DNA from: Algoriphagus sp. NG3
GTDB taxonomy: Bacteria; Bacteroidota; Bacteroidia; Cytophagales; Cyclobacteriaceae
DNA length: 64,000 bases
NCBI RefSeq assembly: GCF_034119865.1
Contig: NZ_CP139421.1
Span: forward strand, 4,380,501-4,444,500
Direction: 5' to 3'
Shown: in pieces, positions 26,568 to 35,440 of the stretch
How the letters are laid out: every line of letters begins with the position of its first letter
Numbering within the stretch: the first letter of the stretch is position 1
Translations under genes and position numbers: made by a program
Notes under the pieces: generated by a model
Told to the model about the DNA's origin: nothing
What the model saw: the letters and a program-made list of their open reading frames with translations, nothing else
The model's database searches: none

Positions 26568-27881
26568 ATGGCAAATATAGTAGCGATAGTTGGACGACCT
26601 AACGTAGGCAAATCCACACTTTTCAACCGACTGGTAGAAGAAAGAAAGGCGATTGAAGACAACATGAGTGGAGTGACCCGTGACCGTCATTATGGACATG
26701 CGCAGTGGACCGGCAAGTTCTTTTCTGTGATAGACACTGGAGGATATGTGACCGGTTCGGAAGACATGTATGAGGCAGAGATCCGCAAACAAGTAAAACT
26801 TGCCATAGAAGAGTCTGATGTGATTCTGTTTGTGGTGGATTGCCATACCGGACTTACCGATCTGGACAGCGAGTTTGCAAAAGAGCTTAGAGGCAGCAAA
26901 AAGCCTATTTATGTGGTCGCCAATAAGGCTGACAATCAAGAAAAAAGCTTCGCAGCGCATGAATTTTATGCTTTGGGCGTGAGCGATTTTGAGGTCTATC
27001 CTATAGCATCCGCAAGCGGGAGTGGGACAGGGGAGCTTCTCGACCAGATCATCACCCACTTCGAGGATGAAGGAGTGGAAGACCCGGATGCCGACACTCC
27101 TAAGATCTCCATTCTAGGAAGACCAAACGTAGGCAAATCCTCTTTCCTGAATGCATTGCTAGGCAAAGACCGCTCCATAGTGACAGATGAGGCAGGCACC
27201 ACCAGAGACTCTATACATACTAGGTATCAGCTTTACGGACAGGATTTTATCATCACAGATACTGCAGGGATCAGAAAGAAGTCCAAAGTGACTGATGACG
27301 TAGAATTCTATTCCGTGATGCGCTCTCTGCGTACCCTGGAAGAGTCTGATGTCATCATGATAATAGTAGATGCCACCAGAGGCCTTGAGTCACAGGACAT
27401 GAGTTTGATTTCCCTTGCCATCAAAAACAACAAGGGGGTCATGATCATGGTAAATAAATGGGACCTGATCGAAAAAGATCATAAAACCATGAATAAAATC
27501 AAGGATGACATGATGGAAAAGCTAGGTGAAAACAAATGGATCCCTATCATCTTTACCTCTGTGTTGGAAAAGCAGAGAATATTCCAAGCCATAGAACTGG
27601 CCGTGAAAGTGTATGAAAACAAGACTCGCCGAATCCCCACATCTAAATTAAATGATGTTATGCTAGCGGAAATCGAAAGATATCCTCCACCCGCATGGAA
27701 AGGCAAGTATATCAAGATAAAATACTCAACACAACTACCTACCAAGAATCCTGTATTTGCATTCTTCTGTAATTTACCACAGTATATTAAATCCCCATAT
27801 ACAAGATATTTGGAAAACCGACTTCGGGAAAACTTTGACTTCGAAGGGGTTCCGGTAAAAATAATTTACAAAAACAAATAA
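26568..27881 (+). CDS. der: Ribosome-assembly GTPase Der (EngA)
   Basis: A tandem-GTPase factor for 50S subunit maturation. Two G domains are seen: GRPNVGKS at 9-16 and at 184-191, each with its DTGG/DTAG and NKxD motifs (NKAD, NKWD). They are followed by a KH-like C-terminal domain (about 355-437) ending FEGVPVKIIYKNK. The length of 437 aa is normal. It is coupled to era. No clear terminator follows. Confidence 0.97.
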   Translation: MANIVAIVGRPNVGKSTLFNRLVEERKAIEDNMSGVTRDRHYGHAQWTGKFFSVIDTGGYVTGSEDMYEAEIRKQVKLAIEESDVILFVVDCHTGLTDLDSEFAKELRGSKKPIYVVANKADNQEKSFAAHEFYALGVSDFEVYPIASASGSGTGELLDQIITHFEDEGVEDPDADTPKISILGRPNVGKSSFLNALLGKDRSIVTDEAGTTRDSIHTRYQLYGQDFIITDTAGIRKKSKVTDDVEFYSVMRSLRTLEESDVIMIIVDATRGLESQDMSLISLAIKNNKGVMIMVNKWDLIEKDHKTMNKIKDDMMEKLGENKWIPIIFTSVLEKQRIFQAIELAVKVYENKTRRIPTSKLNDVMLAEIERYPPPAWKGKYIKIKYSTQLPTKNPVFAFFCNLPQYIKSPYTRYLENRLRENFDFEGVPVKIIYKNK

Positions 27882-27924
27882 AATATATTTAAACGGTCTA
27901 TTGTATTATTAATGAAAACTGTAA

Positions 27925-27932
27925 TACCTTTG
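27925..27932 (+). promoter_or_regulatory. -7 element of the small lipoprotein gene
   Basis: TACCTTTG (exact consensus), with TTG at 27901-27903, 21 bases upstream. The leader is about 20 bases. Confidence 0.6.
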
Positions 27933-27958
27933 CTAGGTAATTAAGAAAACCACAAAAA

Positions 27959-28159
27959 ATGAAAAAGGTATTTGCAATTTTCGCAATCGCTAGCATGTTC
28001 GCTGTAGCATCTTGCGGTAACAAAGAAGTAAAAGAAGAGACTGAAGAGACTATCGAGGTAGTTGAAGAGCCAGTTGTAGAGGAAGAAATCATCATCGAAG
28101 AGACTGATTCTACTGTAGTGGTAGAAGAGGTAGTAGAAGTTGTTGAGCCAGCTCAATAA
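27959..28159 (+). CDS. Small acidic lipoprotein
   Basis: A 66-aa protein with an N-terminal lipoprotein signal: KK, a hydrophobic core, and lipobox VASC (C19), then GN. The mature 48 residues are almost entirely Glu, Val, Ile and Thr (EETEETIEVVEEPVVEEE and similar runs), with no aromatic residues, giving a strongly negative, repetitive tail. Such a low-complexity acidic peptide on a membrane anchor might bind cations or act as a spacer, but no function is known. It has its own promoter and a strong terminator and is probably well expressed. Confidence 0.8.
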   Translation: MKKVFAIFAIASMFAVASCGNKEVKEETEETIEVVEEPVVEEEIIIEETDSTVVVEEVVEVVEPAQ

Positions 28160-28180
28160 TTCTTCCTTTCTAAATGTACT

Positions 28181-28210
28181 GAGTCCCGTATCTGCGGGAC
28201 TCTTTTTTTT
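28181..28210 (+). terminator. Terminator of the small lipoprotein gene
   Basis: GAGTCCCG pairs with CGGGACTC (8 bp, 6-base loop), followed by eight T. Confidence 0.92.
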
Positions 28211-28222
28211 GTATTTTTCGTA

Positions 28223-28846
28223 ATGAGCAATTCGGAGAAATTGAAAGGCATATTGGCACAAAAAATCCCAGCCGCCACTCTTGATTATGCAGTTCAGCTT
28301 TGGGAAAGAGAACCTTTCTCCTTTCAGATCACCGCTGCCCGCAAGTCTAAACTAGGAGATTTTCGATATCGGAGGGACAGGAAAATCCAGACGATTACAA
28401 TCAATTCGGATCTAAATCCCTACCAATTTCTCCTGACTTTCATTCATGAAGTAGCCCATCTCCACGCTTTTGTAAAGTATGGAATAGAAATCGCCCCTCA
28501 TGGAGCAGAATGGAAATCCACCTTTCAGCGGCTGATGAGTCCCTTGCTTACTGTAGATTTTTTCCCTGTGGACTTGCTCATTCCACTGCGGAAGCACATG
28601 CGCAACCCAAAAGCCAGTTCTTCATCGGATCTTTTTCTTATGAAGGAAATAAGCAAATATGACGACAAAACCATCAATCAGGAGATTGTTTTTCTATCAG
28701 ACATTAAGCCTGGAATCCGCTTTTTGCTGGGCGGAAGGGAGTTTGAGAAAGGAGAAACGCGTAGAACAAGAGTTCTATGCCAGGAGGTGAAAACCGGCAA
28801 AAAGTACCTGATTGCCCAATTAGCTAAAGTAGAACCGATCGATTAA
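28223..28846 (+). CDS. SprT-like zinc metalloprotease family protein
   Basis: A 207-aa SprT/Spartan-fold protein. The zinc motif is HEVAH (75-79) with a third ligand candidate H93 (APHGAEWK), which is the family arrangement. The C-terminal half has a beta-rich stretch (GIRFLLGGREFEKGETRRTRVLCQE) in place of a four-cysteine zinc ribbon. The likely role is protein quality control or DNA-protein crosslink repair, by analogy with Spartan only. The -7-like TATTTTTC (28212-28219) lies 3 bases before the ATG, so the transcript may be leaderless. Its stop overlaps the convergent scpB stop by 4 bases. Confidence 0.85.
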   Translation: MSNSEKLKGILAQKIPAATLDYAVQLWEREPFSFQITAARKSKLGDFRYRRDRKIQTITINSDLNPYQFLLTFIHEVAHLHAFVKYGIEIAPHGAEWKSTFQRLMSPLLTVDFFPVDLLIPLRKHMRNPKASSSSDLFLMKEISKYDDKTINQEIVFLSDIKPGIRFLLGGREFEKGETRRTRVLCQEVKTGKKYLIAQLAKVEPID

Positions 28847-29403
28847 TCCCTCTCCTCTCCTATCTGATTATCAGGCTGTGAAAAGTCCTTTGGTTGCGGA
28901 AGCTCGGAAAGGGAATTAATCCCAAAGTATTCCATGAATTTAGAGGAAGTACCATACAAAACCGGCCTGCCCAATCCCTCAGACTTACCTTTGATATCTA
29001 CCAGCTCTTTTTCCAACAATTTCTGGACCGAATAGTCGCTATTAACCCCTCTGATTTGCTCAATGTCTCCTTTGGTCACCGGCTGCTTGTAAGCAATAAT
29101 TGACAAAGTTTCCAACTGGGCAGTGGAGAGCCTTTTCTGTGACTGTTGGCGCAAAAGAATACTTATGGAGGCCTGATATGCCGGCTTGGTCAGAAACTGA
29201 TATCCTCCCCCAGAATGCTGGAGCTGAAATGAAAATTCTTCAGACTGGTACTTTTCACTGAGCCCATGGATAGCTTGGTCAATGTGGTCCATGGGGATTT
29301 CCGCCTCAAACATTTCTCCCAGGCACTTGACTATATCAGCCTTGGACAACGGCGAGGGGGCACAAAAGATCAATGCTTCAATATGCCTGTGAAGAAAATC
29401 CAA
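28843..29403 (-). CDS. scpB: Segregation and condensation protein B
   Basis: The winged-helix partner of ScpA and SMC in chromosome condensation. The 186 residues contain two winged-helix halves; the core signature is LSTAQLETLSIIAYKQPVTK (about 92-111), followed by IEQIRGVNSDYSVQKLLEK and GRPVLYGTSSKFMEYFG. The C-terminal tail is acidic and variable. scpA is not adjacent. The DksA-like gene lies just upstream (3 bases between), so the two are an operon transcribed leftward. Confidence 0.93.
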   Translation of the reverse strand: MDFLHRHIEALIFCAPSPLSKADIVKCLGEMFEAEIPMDHIDQAIHGLSEKYQSEEFSFQLQHSGGGYQFLTKPAYQASISILLRQQSQKRLSTAQLETLSIIAYKQPVTKGDIEQIRGVNSDYSVQKLLEKELVDIKGKSEGLGRPVLYGTSSKFMEYFGINSLSELPQPKDFSQPDNQIGEERD

Positions 29404-29406
29404 ACG

Positions 29407-29790
29407 CTATTTCTTTGCGAGTTTTGCCTCAATAGAATGCATGGTGTGAGGAACTGCCATCAATCGTTCCTTGGATATAAGTTTCCCAGAATCTACGCAT
29501 ACCCCATACGTCCCATTCTTAATACGTATCAAGGCATTTTCCAGATTATAGATAAATTTCTGCTGTCTTGCAGCCAATTGGTTTTGGCTCTCACGCTCCA
29601 AAGTATCGGCGCCGTCTTCAAGCAGCTTCGAGTTAGCAGAAGTGAAATCAGTTCCACTGTCATTTTTCTTGCTCAAAGATTCCTTCAGTGACAGCAATTC
29701 CTCCTTTGCACTCTTAAGCTTTTTGAGGATGATCACTTCGAATTCTTTTAATTCTTCCGCTGAATATGCGGTCTTTTCTTCCTTGCTCAT
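29407..29790 (-). CDS. TraR/DksA family protein with a reduced zinc finger
   Basis: A 127-aa protein: a coiled-coil hairpin (about residues 12-90) and a C-terminal zinc-finger-like tail (YGVCVDSGKLISKERLMAVP, then HTMHSIEAK). In classical DksA the finger is C-x2-C-x17-C-x2-C. Here only C98 remains, with Ser/Asp and His at the other positions, so zinc is probably not bound in the usual way. Such reduced fingers are common in Bacteroidota. It would insert into the RNA polymerase secondary channel and tune transcription, by family analogy. It is co-transcribed with scpB. Confidence 0.85.
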   Translation of the reverse strand: MSKEEKTAYSAEELKEFEVIILKKLKSAKEELLSLKESLSKKNDSGTDFTSANSKLLEDGADTLERESQNQLAARQQKFIYNLENALIRIKNGTYGVCVDSGKLISKERLMAVPHTMHSIEAKLAKK

Positions 29791-30120
29791 AGCCTACTAA
29801 TATTAAGTAATAGTATTGGGACGGTTGTTTTCAGAATTAGTTCCCTAAAATACGTTTACAACTTGGATTTCCAAGGAATTCAACATACCATATCGTAGGA
29901 ATAAATCCCAATCCCCGGCCCAAAGCCAGCATTTTATCTCAAAATTCATAGAGACAGGAATTACAATGAATACTTAACCAAAGAATATCCATATAGCAAA
30001 ATACTGATATTCAAACCACTAACATTCCCACTCAAAAGTCACTCTGTCAGACACAACAATTAAGCTAGTGGAATAGCCCGGATTGGAGAATTGTTTCTAA
30101 AAATTATTTGTCTTTAAAAT

Positions 30121-30144
30121 AAATAAAAAAACCGTCATGCGACG
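30121..30144 (-). terminator. Terminator of the 45-codon microgene
   Basis: CCGTC (30131-30135) pairs with GACGG (30140-30144) across ATGC. On the minus strand the hairpin is followed by TTTTTTTATT. It lies 23 bases after the stop of the microgene. Confidence 0.8.
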
Positions 30145-30167
30145 GCCTTCTCTTCTAGGATTATTTT

Positions 30168-30305
30168 TCTAAGCCGCATTTGCAACACGGGGGGATCTAC
30201 ATCAATACGATGCTTCATTGTTAAATACTGCATAACCTCCTTGAGGTCTTTGCCATTCTGAATATAAATGGACTTCAGGGCTTGGGTGATAAGGTCTTTT
30301 TCCAT
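30168..30305 (-). CDS. 45-aa conserved-looking microprotein
   Basis: An ATG at 30305-30303 opens a 45-codon frame ending in TAG 30170-30168: a helical N-terminal half (MEKDLITQALKSIYIQNG), then KDLKEVMQYLTMKHRIDVDP. The balanced amino-acid composition, predicted amphipathic helices and a well-formed terminator immediately downstream support a real gene. There is no recognised family and no neighbour on its strand within reach, so it is a single-gene unit. Confidence 0.6.
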
Positions 30306-30495
30306 ATTTCGTGGCGTTTATAGGATTAAGATACTATTTTCTGCCTTTCAAACACCCAATAGTCTATAAAAAAACAATTTATATTGGTGAAATGCCAGGG
30401 GTACCAAAGTCAAAATCCCCTGCTGCCCTACAACAGATAAAAAACTCTATGGAAACCCTTACGTGCTACGTACTATAATGGAATCTCCGGAACAA

Positions 30496-33015
30496 TCAAA
30501 GCCTTGTAGCCACCACTATCGTTTTTCTTACAATTATCTGCTCACCCGACAAATCATATAGCTCAACCATCAAGATATAATAGCCAGGCCTTACAATCTT
30601 ACCTTGGCTATCAGTACCTGTCCAGGTAAACAATCCAGAACTGCCCAATAATTCGTTTTGAGCCAGTACCTGTACCAGCTGACCTGTAGTCGTGTATATG
30701 CTAAAGTTACCGATCCATCCACTTTGATTTAGCTCATACCGGATTGCGGCAAAGGTGTTTCCATTGCTCCCTTCAGGATCAAACACCTCCGGCACTATCT
30801 GGATCAAATCAGCAGTAAACTCCCCGCTAACTACTTGTGAATTTTTTCTTCCTGGTGTCCCATATTCCTCTGTCGCAGAGGCAGAATGCCAGTTGGCAGG
30901 TGATGATGAAGGAGTCTCAGTAGAAAGCCGCTCAAGTGAGACGCCTTTTGGATTTCTCAATAGGGGATGATGCAGATCTTCTGAATAAGAAAACATATCT
31001 GCTACAGCAGCTGCTGAGTCCAATAAGACCACAGTGCCTCCGGAGATAGGATAACTCGGTAAGGAAGACATCCTTAGAAAGCTGCCTGATGCGGATTTCG
31101 GAAAATCCAGCTTCAATAAGTCCGTATCGGTAGTAATCGCCAAATAATCTTGCGGAGAGATCACTGATGAAAGCTCACTGAATTGCCTGATCTGGTTGAT
31201 TTCACCTGAATTATTCAAATTTGCTAATTTCCAATGTTTTAGTTCCAGATAATTATCTGTCACATTTTTCACTTCTACAAACTTCGGAGAACCCGTTTTA
31301 GGATTGGCTAAAAGCTCATTGATGACCACATCTCCCACTTGAGCCTGCACTGGCAGTACCAGCTCCCAAGGTTTTGATTGCGCAAGTACATTCCCATCGC
31401 AGTCTATTAAATCATGTATACTTAAATGATAAATGGTATTGGGGATAATACTTTCCGAGAACATGAGCTGGATCTGTTTGGAGTTGACCTGGGCTACAGA
31501 ATCAACCTCCAGAAATGGATCAAATGAAAATGCCTCTAAAAGACCATCTACAATAATCGGCTTTGAAAATGTAAGCATAAGACTTTGTGCAGAAGAGAAC
31601 TCCGCTGAGTTCAATATAGGAGGTACACTATCCACCGTCAGATCAAAAACTGAGTTCTTCCTCCCTGGTGTCCCTCGGGCAGGATCTTGAGATGGTTTCA
31701 GATTATCACTTTGGTCGCACGGATTATAAGGATTAGCGACCTCTAGGCTATAACCTCCCCCGGCAAACTCACTTCCTACCCAGCTACTTGTAGCATAGGA
31801 AAGCGCATCGATCAAATTCCCTTGATCGTCTTCAAGCATAAGGTGGTCCCCCGAATTCAGCAATGTCGGCCAACTAGACACAGGAAGCACCTCCCCATAT
31901 TCTTCGAAGAGTGAAGCTTGATTAGGTGGAGCCAAAATCAAATACTCACTCGGTAGAATCCATTTATCCAGCAAAACCACAGAGGATCTGGAATTGGAAT
32001 ACCCAACCCCACCCATGCGGACAGCGTACTCACCTGCATTAAAAACCTCCACATATTCAACATTTGGGAGATCAAGATCAGCTCTGGGGGCAGGCATTAT
32101 TTCATTAAGCACAAGCATCTTGGGAGGAATATATGTGGGATCAAAAAACTGAAATGAAATTAGTGTGTCGCGCAGAAAATTCCCTTCCAAATCAGGTATC
32201 TGGGAAATTGACAGGCTGAATTCTCTGCCGATTTCCAATCTCTCATCAAAGCTAAGATATACCAGAGAATCAGACTCCAGTTCCACATAAGAAGGTTCTA
32301 CCCCATCCAGCTTATAGCTAATTGCCAGCACTGAAAATACAGGATCCACAGCTTCGTCAAACTGGAGTTCTACTTGATTTTCATCAAAACCCCGAACATG
32401 ATCGACCTTGGGGGGAGTCCTATCCTCCTCAAATTCCCCAAACTCAAAATCATCCATCACCCATTTTGCGCAGCTACCTGAACCTGGGCCATAGCGAATC
32501 TCCAGTCGGAGAAAAACCGCCTCATTTTCATTCAGATTATCTGGCAAAACCAGTTCAAACACCCGGAACTCCTGATCCTCATTCGGGAATTCGAGATCCT
32601 CACCCAGCAGTACAGGCTCATTGTAACCTCCAGCTAGATCAGCCCCCCAACTGTAATAAACTTCCGCAGCCCTATTTCCAGAGCCATTTCTAACAGACCT
32701 GGCCAAAAAACGAACCTTGGGATCGTCAAAATCACCAAGAGAAAGTCTAACAAAAACTTCACCGTTAAAAGAAGAAATTGGCTGTACAGCCATAGCCCTG
32801 CTCCCATTTTTACCCAATCCATTTGCCTGGTAAATGCGGGAAGAGGTACTTCTTACTTCATTGGCATACCAGTTGGGCAAAAATTCATCCGGATAATTAA
32901 GGGCTGTAAATTCAGTTTCAAAATCCTGGGTCATGTTAACCTCAGACATACCGATTTCAGTCTGCGCCAAAACAGAAAAACAGAGCAATTGCCAAATAAA
33001 AAATAAGCCAACCAT
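30496..33015 (-). CDS. Secreted lamin-tail-domain protein with FlgD-like C-terminus
   Basis: An 839-aa exported multidomain protein. Signal peptide about 1-17 (LLCFSVLAQ). An N-terminal jelly-roll-like domain (30-195, with FLARSVRNGSGNRAAEVYYSW and KWVMDDFEFGEF) is followed by a bacterial Ig-like SbsA-type domain (200-295). Lamin-tail domain 1 starts at about 300 (LVLNEIMPAP) and runs to PARGTPGRKNS. A second Ig-like domain follows, then lamin-tail domain 2 from about 560 (VVINELLANPKTG) to YGTPGRKNS. The C-terminal 95 residues are an FlgD-type Ig fold (GLFTWTGTDSQGKIVRPGYYI) that often ends Bacteroidota surface proteins secreted by type IX. The function is probably surface adhesion or scaffold. 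It is transcribed alone. Confidence 0.85.
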   Translation of the reverse strand: MVGLFFIWQLLCFSVLAQTEIGMSEVNMTQDFETEFTALNYPDEFLPNWYANEVRSTSSRIYQANGLGKNGSRAMAVQPISSFNGEVFVRLSLGDFDDPKVRFLARSVRNGSGNRAAEVYYSWGADLAGGYNEPVLLGEDLEFPNEDQEFRVFELVLPDNLNENEAVFLRLEIRYGPGSGSCAKWVMDDFEFGEFEEDRTPPKVDHVRGFDENQVELQFDEAVDPVFSVLAISYKLDGVEPSYVELESDSLVYLSFDERLEIGREFSLSISQIPDLEGNFLRDTLISFQFFDPTYIPPKMLVLNEIMPAPRADLDLPNVEYVEVFNAGEYAVRMGGVGYSNSRSSVVLLDKWILPSEYLILAPPNQASLFEEYGEVLPVSSWPTLLNSGDHLMLEDDQGNLIDALSYATSSWVGSEFAGGGYSLEVANPYNPCDQSDNLKPSQDPARGTPGRKNSVFDLTVDSVPPILNSAEFSSAQSLMLTFSKPIIVDGLLEAFSFDPFLEVDSVAQVNSKQIQLMFSESIIPNTIYHLSIHDLIDCDGNVLAQSKPWELVLPVQAQVGDVVINELLANPKTGSPKFVEVKNVTDNYLELKHWKLANLNNSGEINQIRQFSELSSVISPQDYLAITTDTDLLKLDFPKSASGSFLRMSSLPSYPISGGTVVLLDSAAAVADMFSYSEDLHHPLLRNPKGVSLERLSTETPSSSPANWHSASATEEYGTPGRKNSQVVSGEFTADLIQIVPEVFDPEGSNGNTFAAIRYELNQSGWIGNFSIYTTTGQLVQVLAQNELLGSSGLFTWTGTDSQGKIVRPGYYILMVELYDLSGEQIIVRKTIVVATRL

Positions 33016-33146
33016 ACGCTAGTCAGATAAAAAGTCTTGACTAAATATAATTATCAAAATGATGTCAAACTATTCTTTCTGTTGATTTTTAGGTGATTTA
33101 GATTAAAATATTTCATTATCAGGCCTGAAAATGAATTGATAGCCCT

Positions 33147-33154
33147 TACTTTTG
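33147..33154 (+). promoter_or_regulatory. asd -7 element
   Basis: TACTTTTG (exact consensus) gives a leader of about 30 bases before the ATG at 33190. Confidence 0.6.
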
Positions 33155-33189
33155 TGCTTCAAAAATTTTCAACAACTACTTAAAATCTG

Positions 33190-34179
33190 ATGAAATTAGC
33201 AGTGGTAGGAGCTACCGGCTTGGTAGGCTCAGAAATCCTAGAGGTGCTCGCAGAGCACAATTTCCCTTTTGACGAACTTCTATTAGTCGCCAGCGAGCGA
33301 TCTGTGGGTAAACAGATCGAATACAAGGGTAAACCCTACACTGTTATCGGTCTTGCAGAAGCTGTTTCATTGAAACCTGAGGCAGCTATATTTTCAGCAG
33401 GCGGAAGCACCTCTACCGAGTGGGCTCCAAAATTCGCCGAGGTAGGCACTATAGTCATAGATAATTCCTCCGCATGGAGAATGGATCCCACCAAAAAACT
33501 GATTGTTCCTGAAATCAATGCTAAAGAATTGACCAAGGAAGATAAGATCATCGCAAATCCAAATTGCTCTACCATCCAGATGGTACTGGCCCTTGAGCCT
33601 TTGCGTGAGCGCTACGGCATCAAACGAATCGTAGTGTCCACTTATCAGTCTGTGACTGGTACAGGCAAAGCTGCAGTGGATCAGATGATGGCTGAGCGTG
33701 CCGGCGAAACGCCAGAAATGGTCTATCCGCACAAAATCGATATGAATGTACTTCCACATATCGATGTATTCCAGGATAATGGCTATACCAAAGAGGAAAT
33801 GAAGATGATCAAGGAAACCAAGAAAATCTTCAGTGACGATACGATTCAGGTAACTGCTACTACGGTAAGAATCCCTACCATGGGTGGTCACTCAGAGTCG
33901 GTAAATGTGGAGTTCAAAGAAGACTTTGATCTGGCAGAAGTCCGTGAATTGCTAGCTGCGGCTCCTGGTGTAATCGTACAGGATGACCCGGCCAATTTCA
34001 TCTATCCTATGCCGATCACAGCGCATAAAAAAGACGAGGTATTCGTAGGCCGTCTGAGAAGAGATGAATCCCAGGCAAATACGCTGAATATGTGGATAGT
34101 AGCAGATAACCTTCGAAAAGGCGCTGCTACCAACGCAGTGCAGATCGCTGAATATGCGCTCGCAAACGGTTTGATTTAA
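33190..34179 (+). CDS. asd: Aspartate-semialdehyde dehydrogenase
   Basis: NADPH-dependent reduction of aspartyl phosphate to aspartate semialdehyde, shared by lysine/diaminopimelate, threonine and methionine synthesis. Cofactor loop GATGLVGSE (7-15), catalytic cysteine C126 in NPNCSTIQ, the TYQSVTGTGK segment (151-160) and the catalytic-histidine segment IPTMGGHSESV (H234). The 329-aa length is normal. The stop codon TAA overlaps by one base the ATG of the methyltransferase gene downstream, so the two are coupled. Confidence 0.97.
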   Translation: MKLAVVGATGLVGSEILEVLAEHNFPFDELLLVASERSVGKQIEYKGKPYTVIGLAEAVSLKPEAAIFSAGGSTSTEWAPKFAEVGTIVIDNSSAWRMDPTKKLIVPEINAKELTKEDKIIANPNCSTIQMVLALEPLRERYGIKRIVVSTYQSVTGTGKAAVDQMMAERAGETPEMVYPHKIDMNVLPHIDVFQDNGYTKEEMKMIKETKKIFSDDTIQVTATTVRIPTMGGHSESVNVEFKEDFDLAEVRELLAAAPGVIVQDDPANFIYPMPITAHKKDEVFVGRLRRDESQANTLNMWIVADNLRKGAATNAVQIAEYALANGLI

Positions 34180-35363
34180 TGGATTTGACCCAATATCATC
34201 GGGCAGACTTCCAACAATTTGTGCAGGATCATCTTTCGGAAGATCCTGCACTTTTGCTTTTTAGGTATCAGGGCAAAACTGTTTTTGACCTGAAAGCAGC
34301 TGTGCAGCAGATTTCAGCCCGCCAGAAAGCTTCCAAAAAACTCCCTACATGGATTGCTAATCCACAATTGATTTTTCCAGCATCTATTTCCCTGGAACAA
34401 AGCTCATCTCAGCAAACCGCCGAATTCAAAGCAAGAGACAGATCAGGTAAACTCATGATTGACCTCACCGGTGGTTTTGGTGTGGACTCATTCTATCTGG
34501 CTAAAAATTTCGATCGAGCAATTTACTGTGAGCAGCAGGAGGACTTAGCTGAGATAGCAGAGCATAATTTTGAGATACTTGCCCCTTCTAAATTTACTGT
34601 TTTGAAAGGAGACGGACTGGAATTTTTAGCTAAGGCCGATCAACGCATTGACCTGCTCTATGCTGATCCCGCCAGAAGAGGAAAAGGCAACCAGAAGCTA
34701 TACAAACTCGAAGATTGTGAACCTGACGTGGTCAGTTCATGGGAACTGATGAAAAGCAAAGCCAACTCTATATTGCTGAAAGTATCCCCTATGCTCGACA
34801 TATCCCAGGCCATCTCAGAGCTTCCTGATATCCAAAAAGTACAGGTGATCTCTGTGAAAAACGAAGTGAAAGAATTGCTTTTGCACTGGAGCAAGGATTT
34901 ATCCCAGGTTAATTTAACGATAGAGGCAATTGATCTGGTCGGCAGTGAAAGCAGCTTTTCATTTAATCCAGACGAAGAGGAACTGACCAACCCGGTATTT
35001 GGGGAAGTAGCCAACTACTTGATTGAGCCACTTTCAGGGATCTTAAAAGCTGGCGCATTTAAGACTTTTGGAGCTCGGTACGGGCTAAAGAAACTAGATC
35101 CAAACAGCCATTTGTACACTTCTTCAGATGCTAAAATAGCTATACCCGCCAGGGTTTTCGAAGTCATTCAGGAAGTGCAGCCCAAGAAAACTGAAATCAA
35201 AAAGCTATTTCCTGCAGGAAAAGTAAATGTAATCACACGAAACTATGCCACTGGCTCAGATGAGCTCAAGAAAAAACTTGGAGTAAAAGACGGGGGAAAT
35301 GATTTTTTGATAGGCACAAAAACCCAAAGTGGTTTCAAGGTTTTCTGGTGTAGGTTGGCTTAG
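34179..35363 (+). CDS. Class I SAM-dependent methyltransferase, THUMP-like
   Basis: A 394-aa protein. The Rossmann core begins with LMIDLTGGFGVDSFYLAKNF (about 91-110, SAM-binding motif I) and has DPARRGKG at 163-170, the active-site-like motif of a conserved Bacteroidota methyltransferase group. A C-terminal THUMP-like region (about 300-394) probably binds RNA. The target is unknown; RNA is likely from the domain type. It is translationally coupled to asd, a link with no obvious metabolic reason. Confidence 0.85.
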   Translation: MDLTQYHRADFQQFVQDHLSEDPALLLFRYQGKTVFDLKAAVQQISARQKASKKLPTWIANPQLIFPASISLEQSSSQQTAEFKARDRSGKLMIDLTGGFGVDSFYLAKNFDRAIYCEQQEDLAEIAEHNFEILAPSKFTVLKGDGLEFLAKADQRIDLLYADPARRGKGNQKLYKLEDCEPDVVSSWELMKSKANSILLKVSPMLDISQAISELPDIQKVQVISVKNEVKELLLHWSKDLSQVNLTIEAIDLVGSESSFSFNPDEEELTNPVFGEVANYLIEPLSGILKAGAFKTFGARYGLKKLDPNSHLYTSSDAKIAIPARVFEVIQEVQPKKTEIKKLFPAGKVNVITRNYATGSDELKKKLGVKDGGNDFLIGTKTQSGFKVFWCRLA

Positions 35364-35440
35364 CTATAATAAAAACCTTGCAATAAGGATGTGAGATTAC
35401 AAAGCCTGAACAGCAACAATCGAAGTCCGTTGAAAGTCCG

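Larger units (their letters stand above)
29791..30495. other. Intergenic region with one microgene
   Basis: A 705 bp gap on either side of the 45-codon frame at 30168-30305. The part 29791-30120 is AT-rich with no frame or hairpin of note. The part 30306-30495 contains only a CAGGGG/CCCCTG inverted repeat (30396-30401, 30417-30422) without a T-run. Confidence 0.6.

Noticed and set aside
26026..26574. 182-codon frame antisense to era
   Set aside because: Antisense to well-conserved era coding sequence, with Phe/His/Arg-rich shadow composition.
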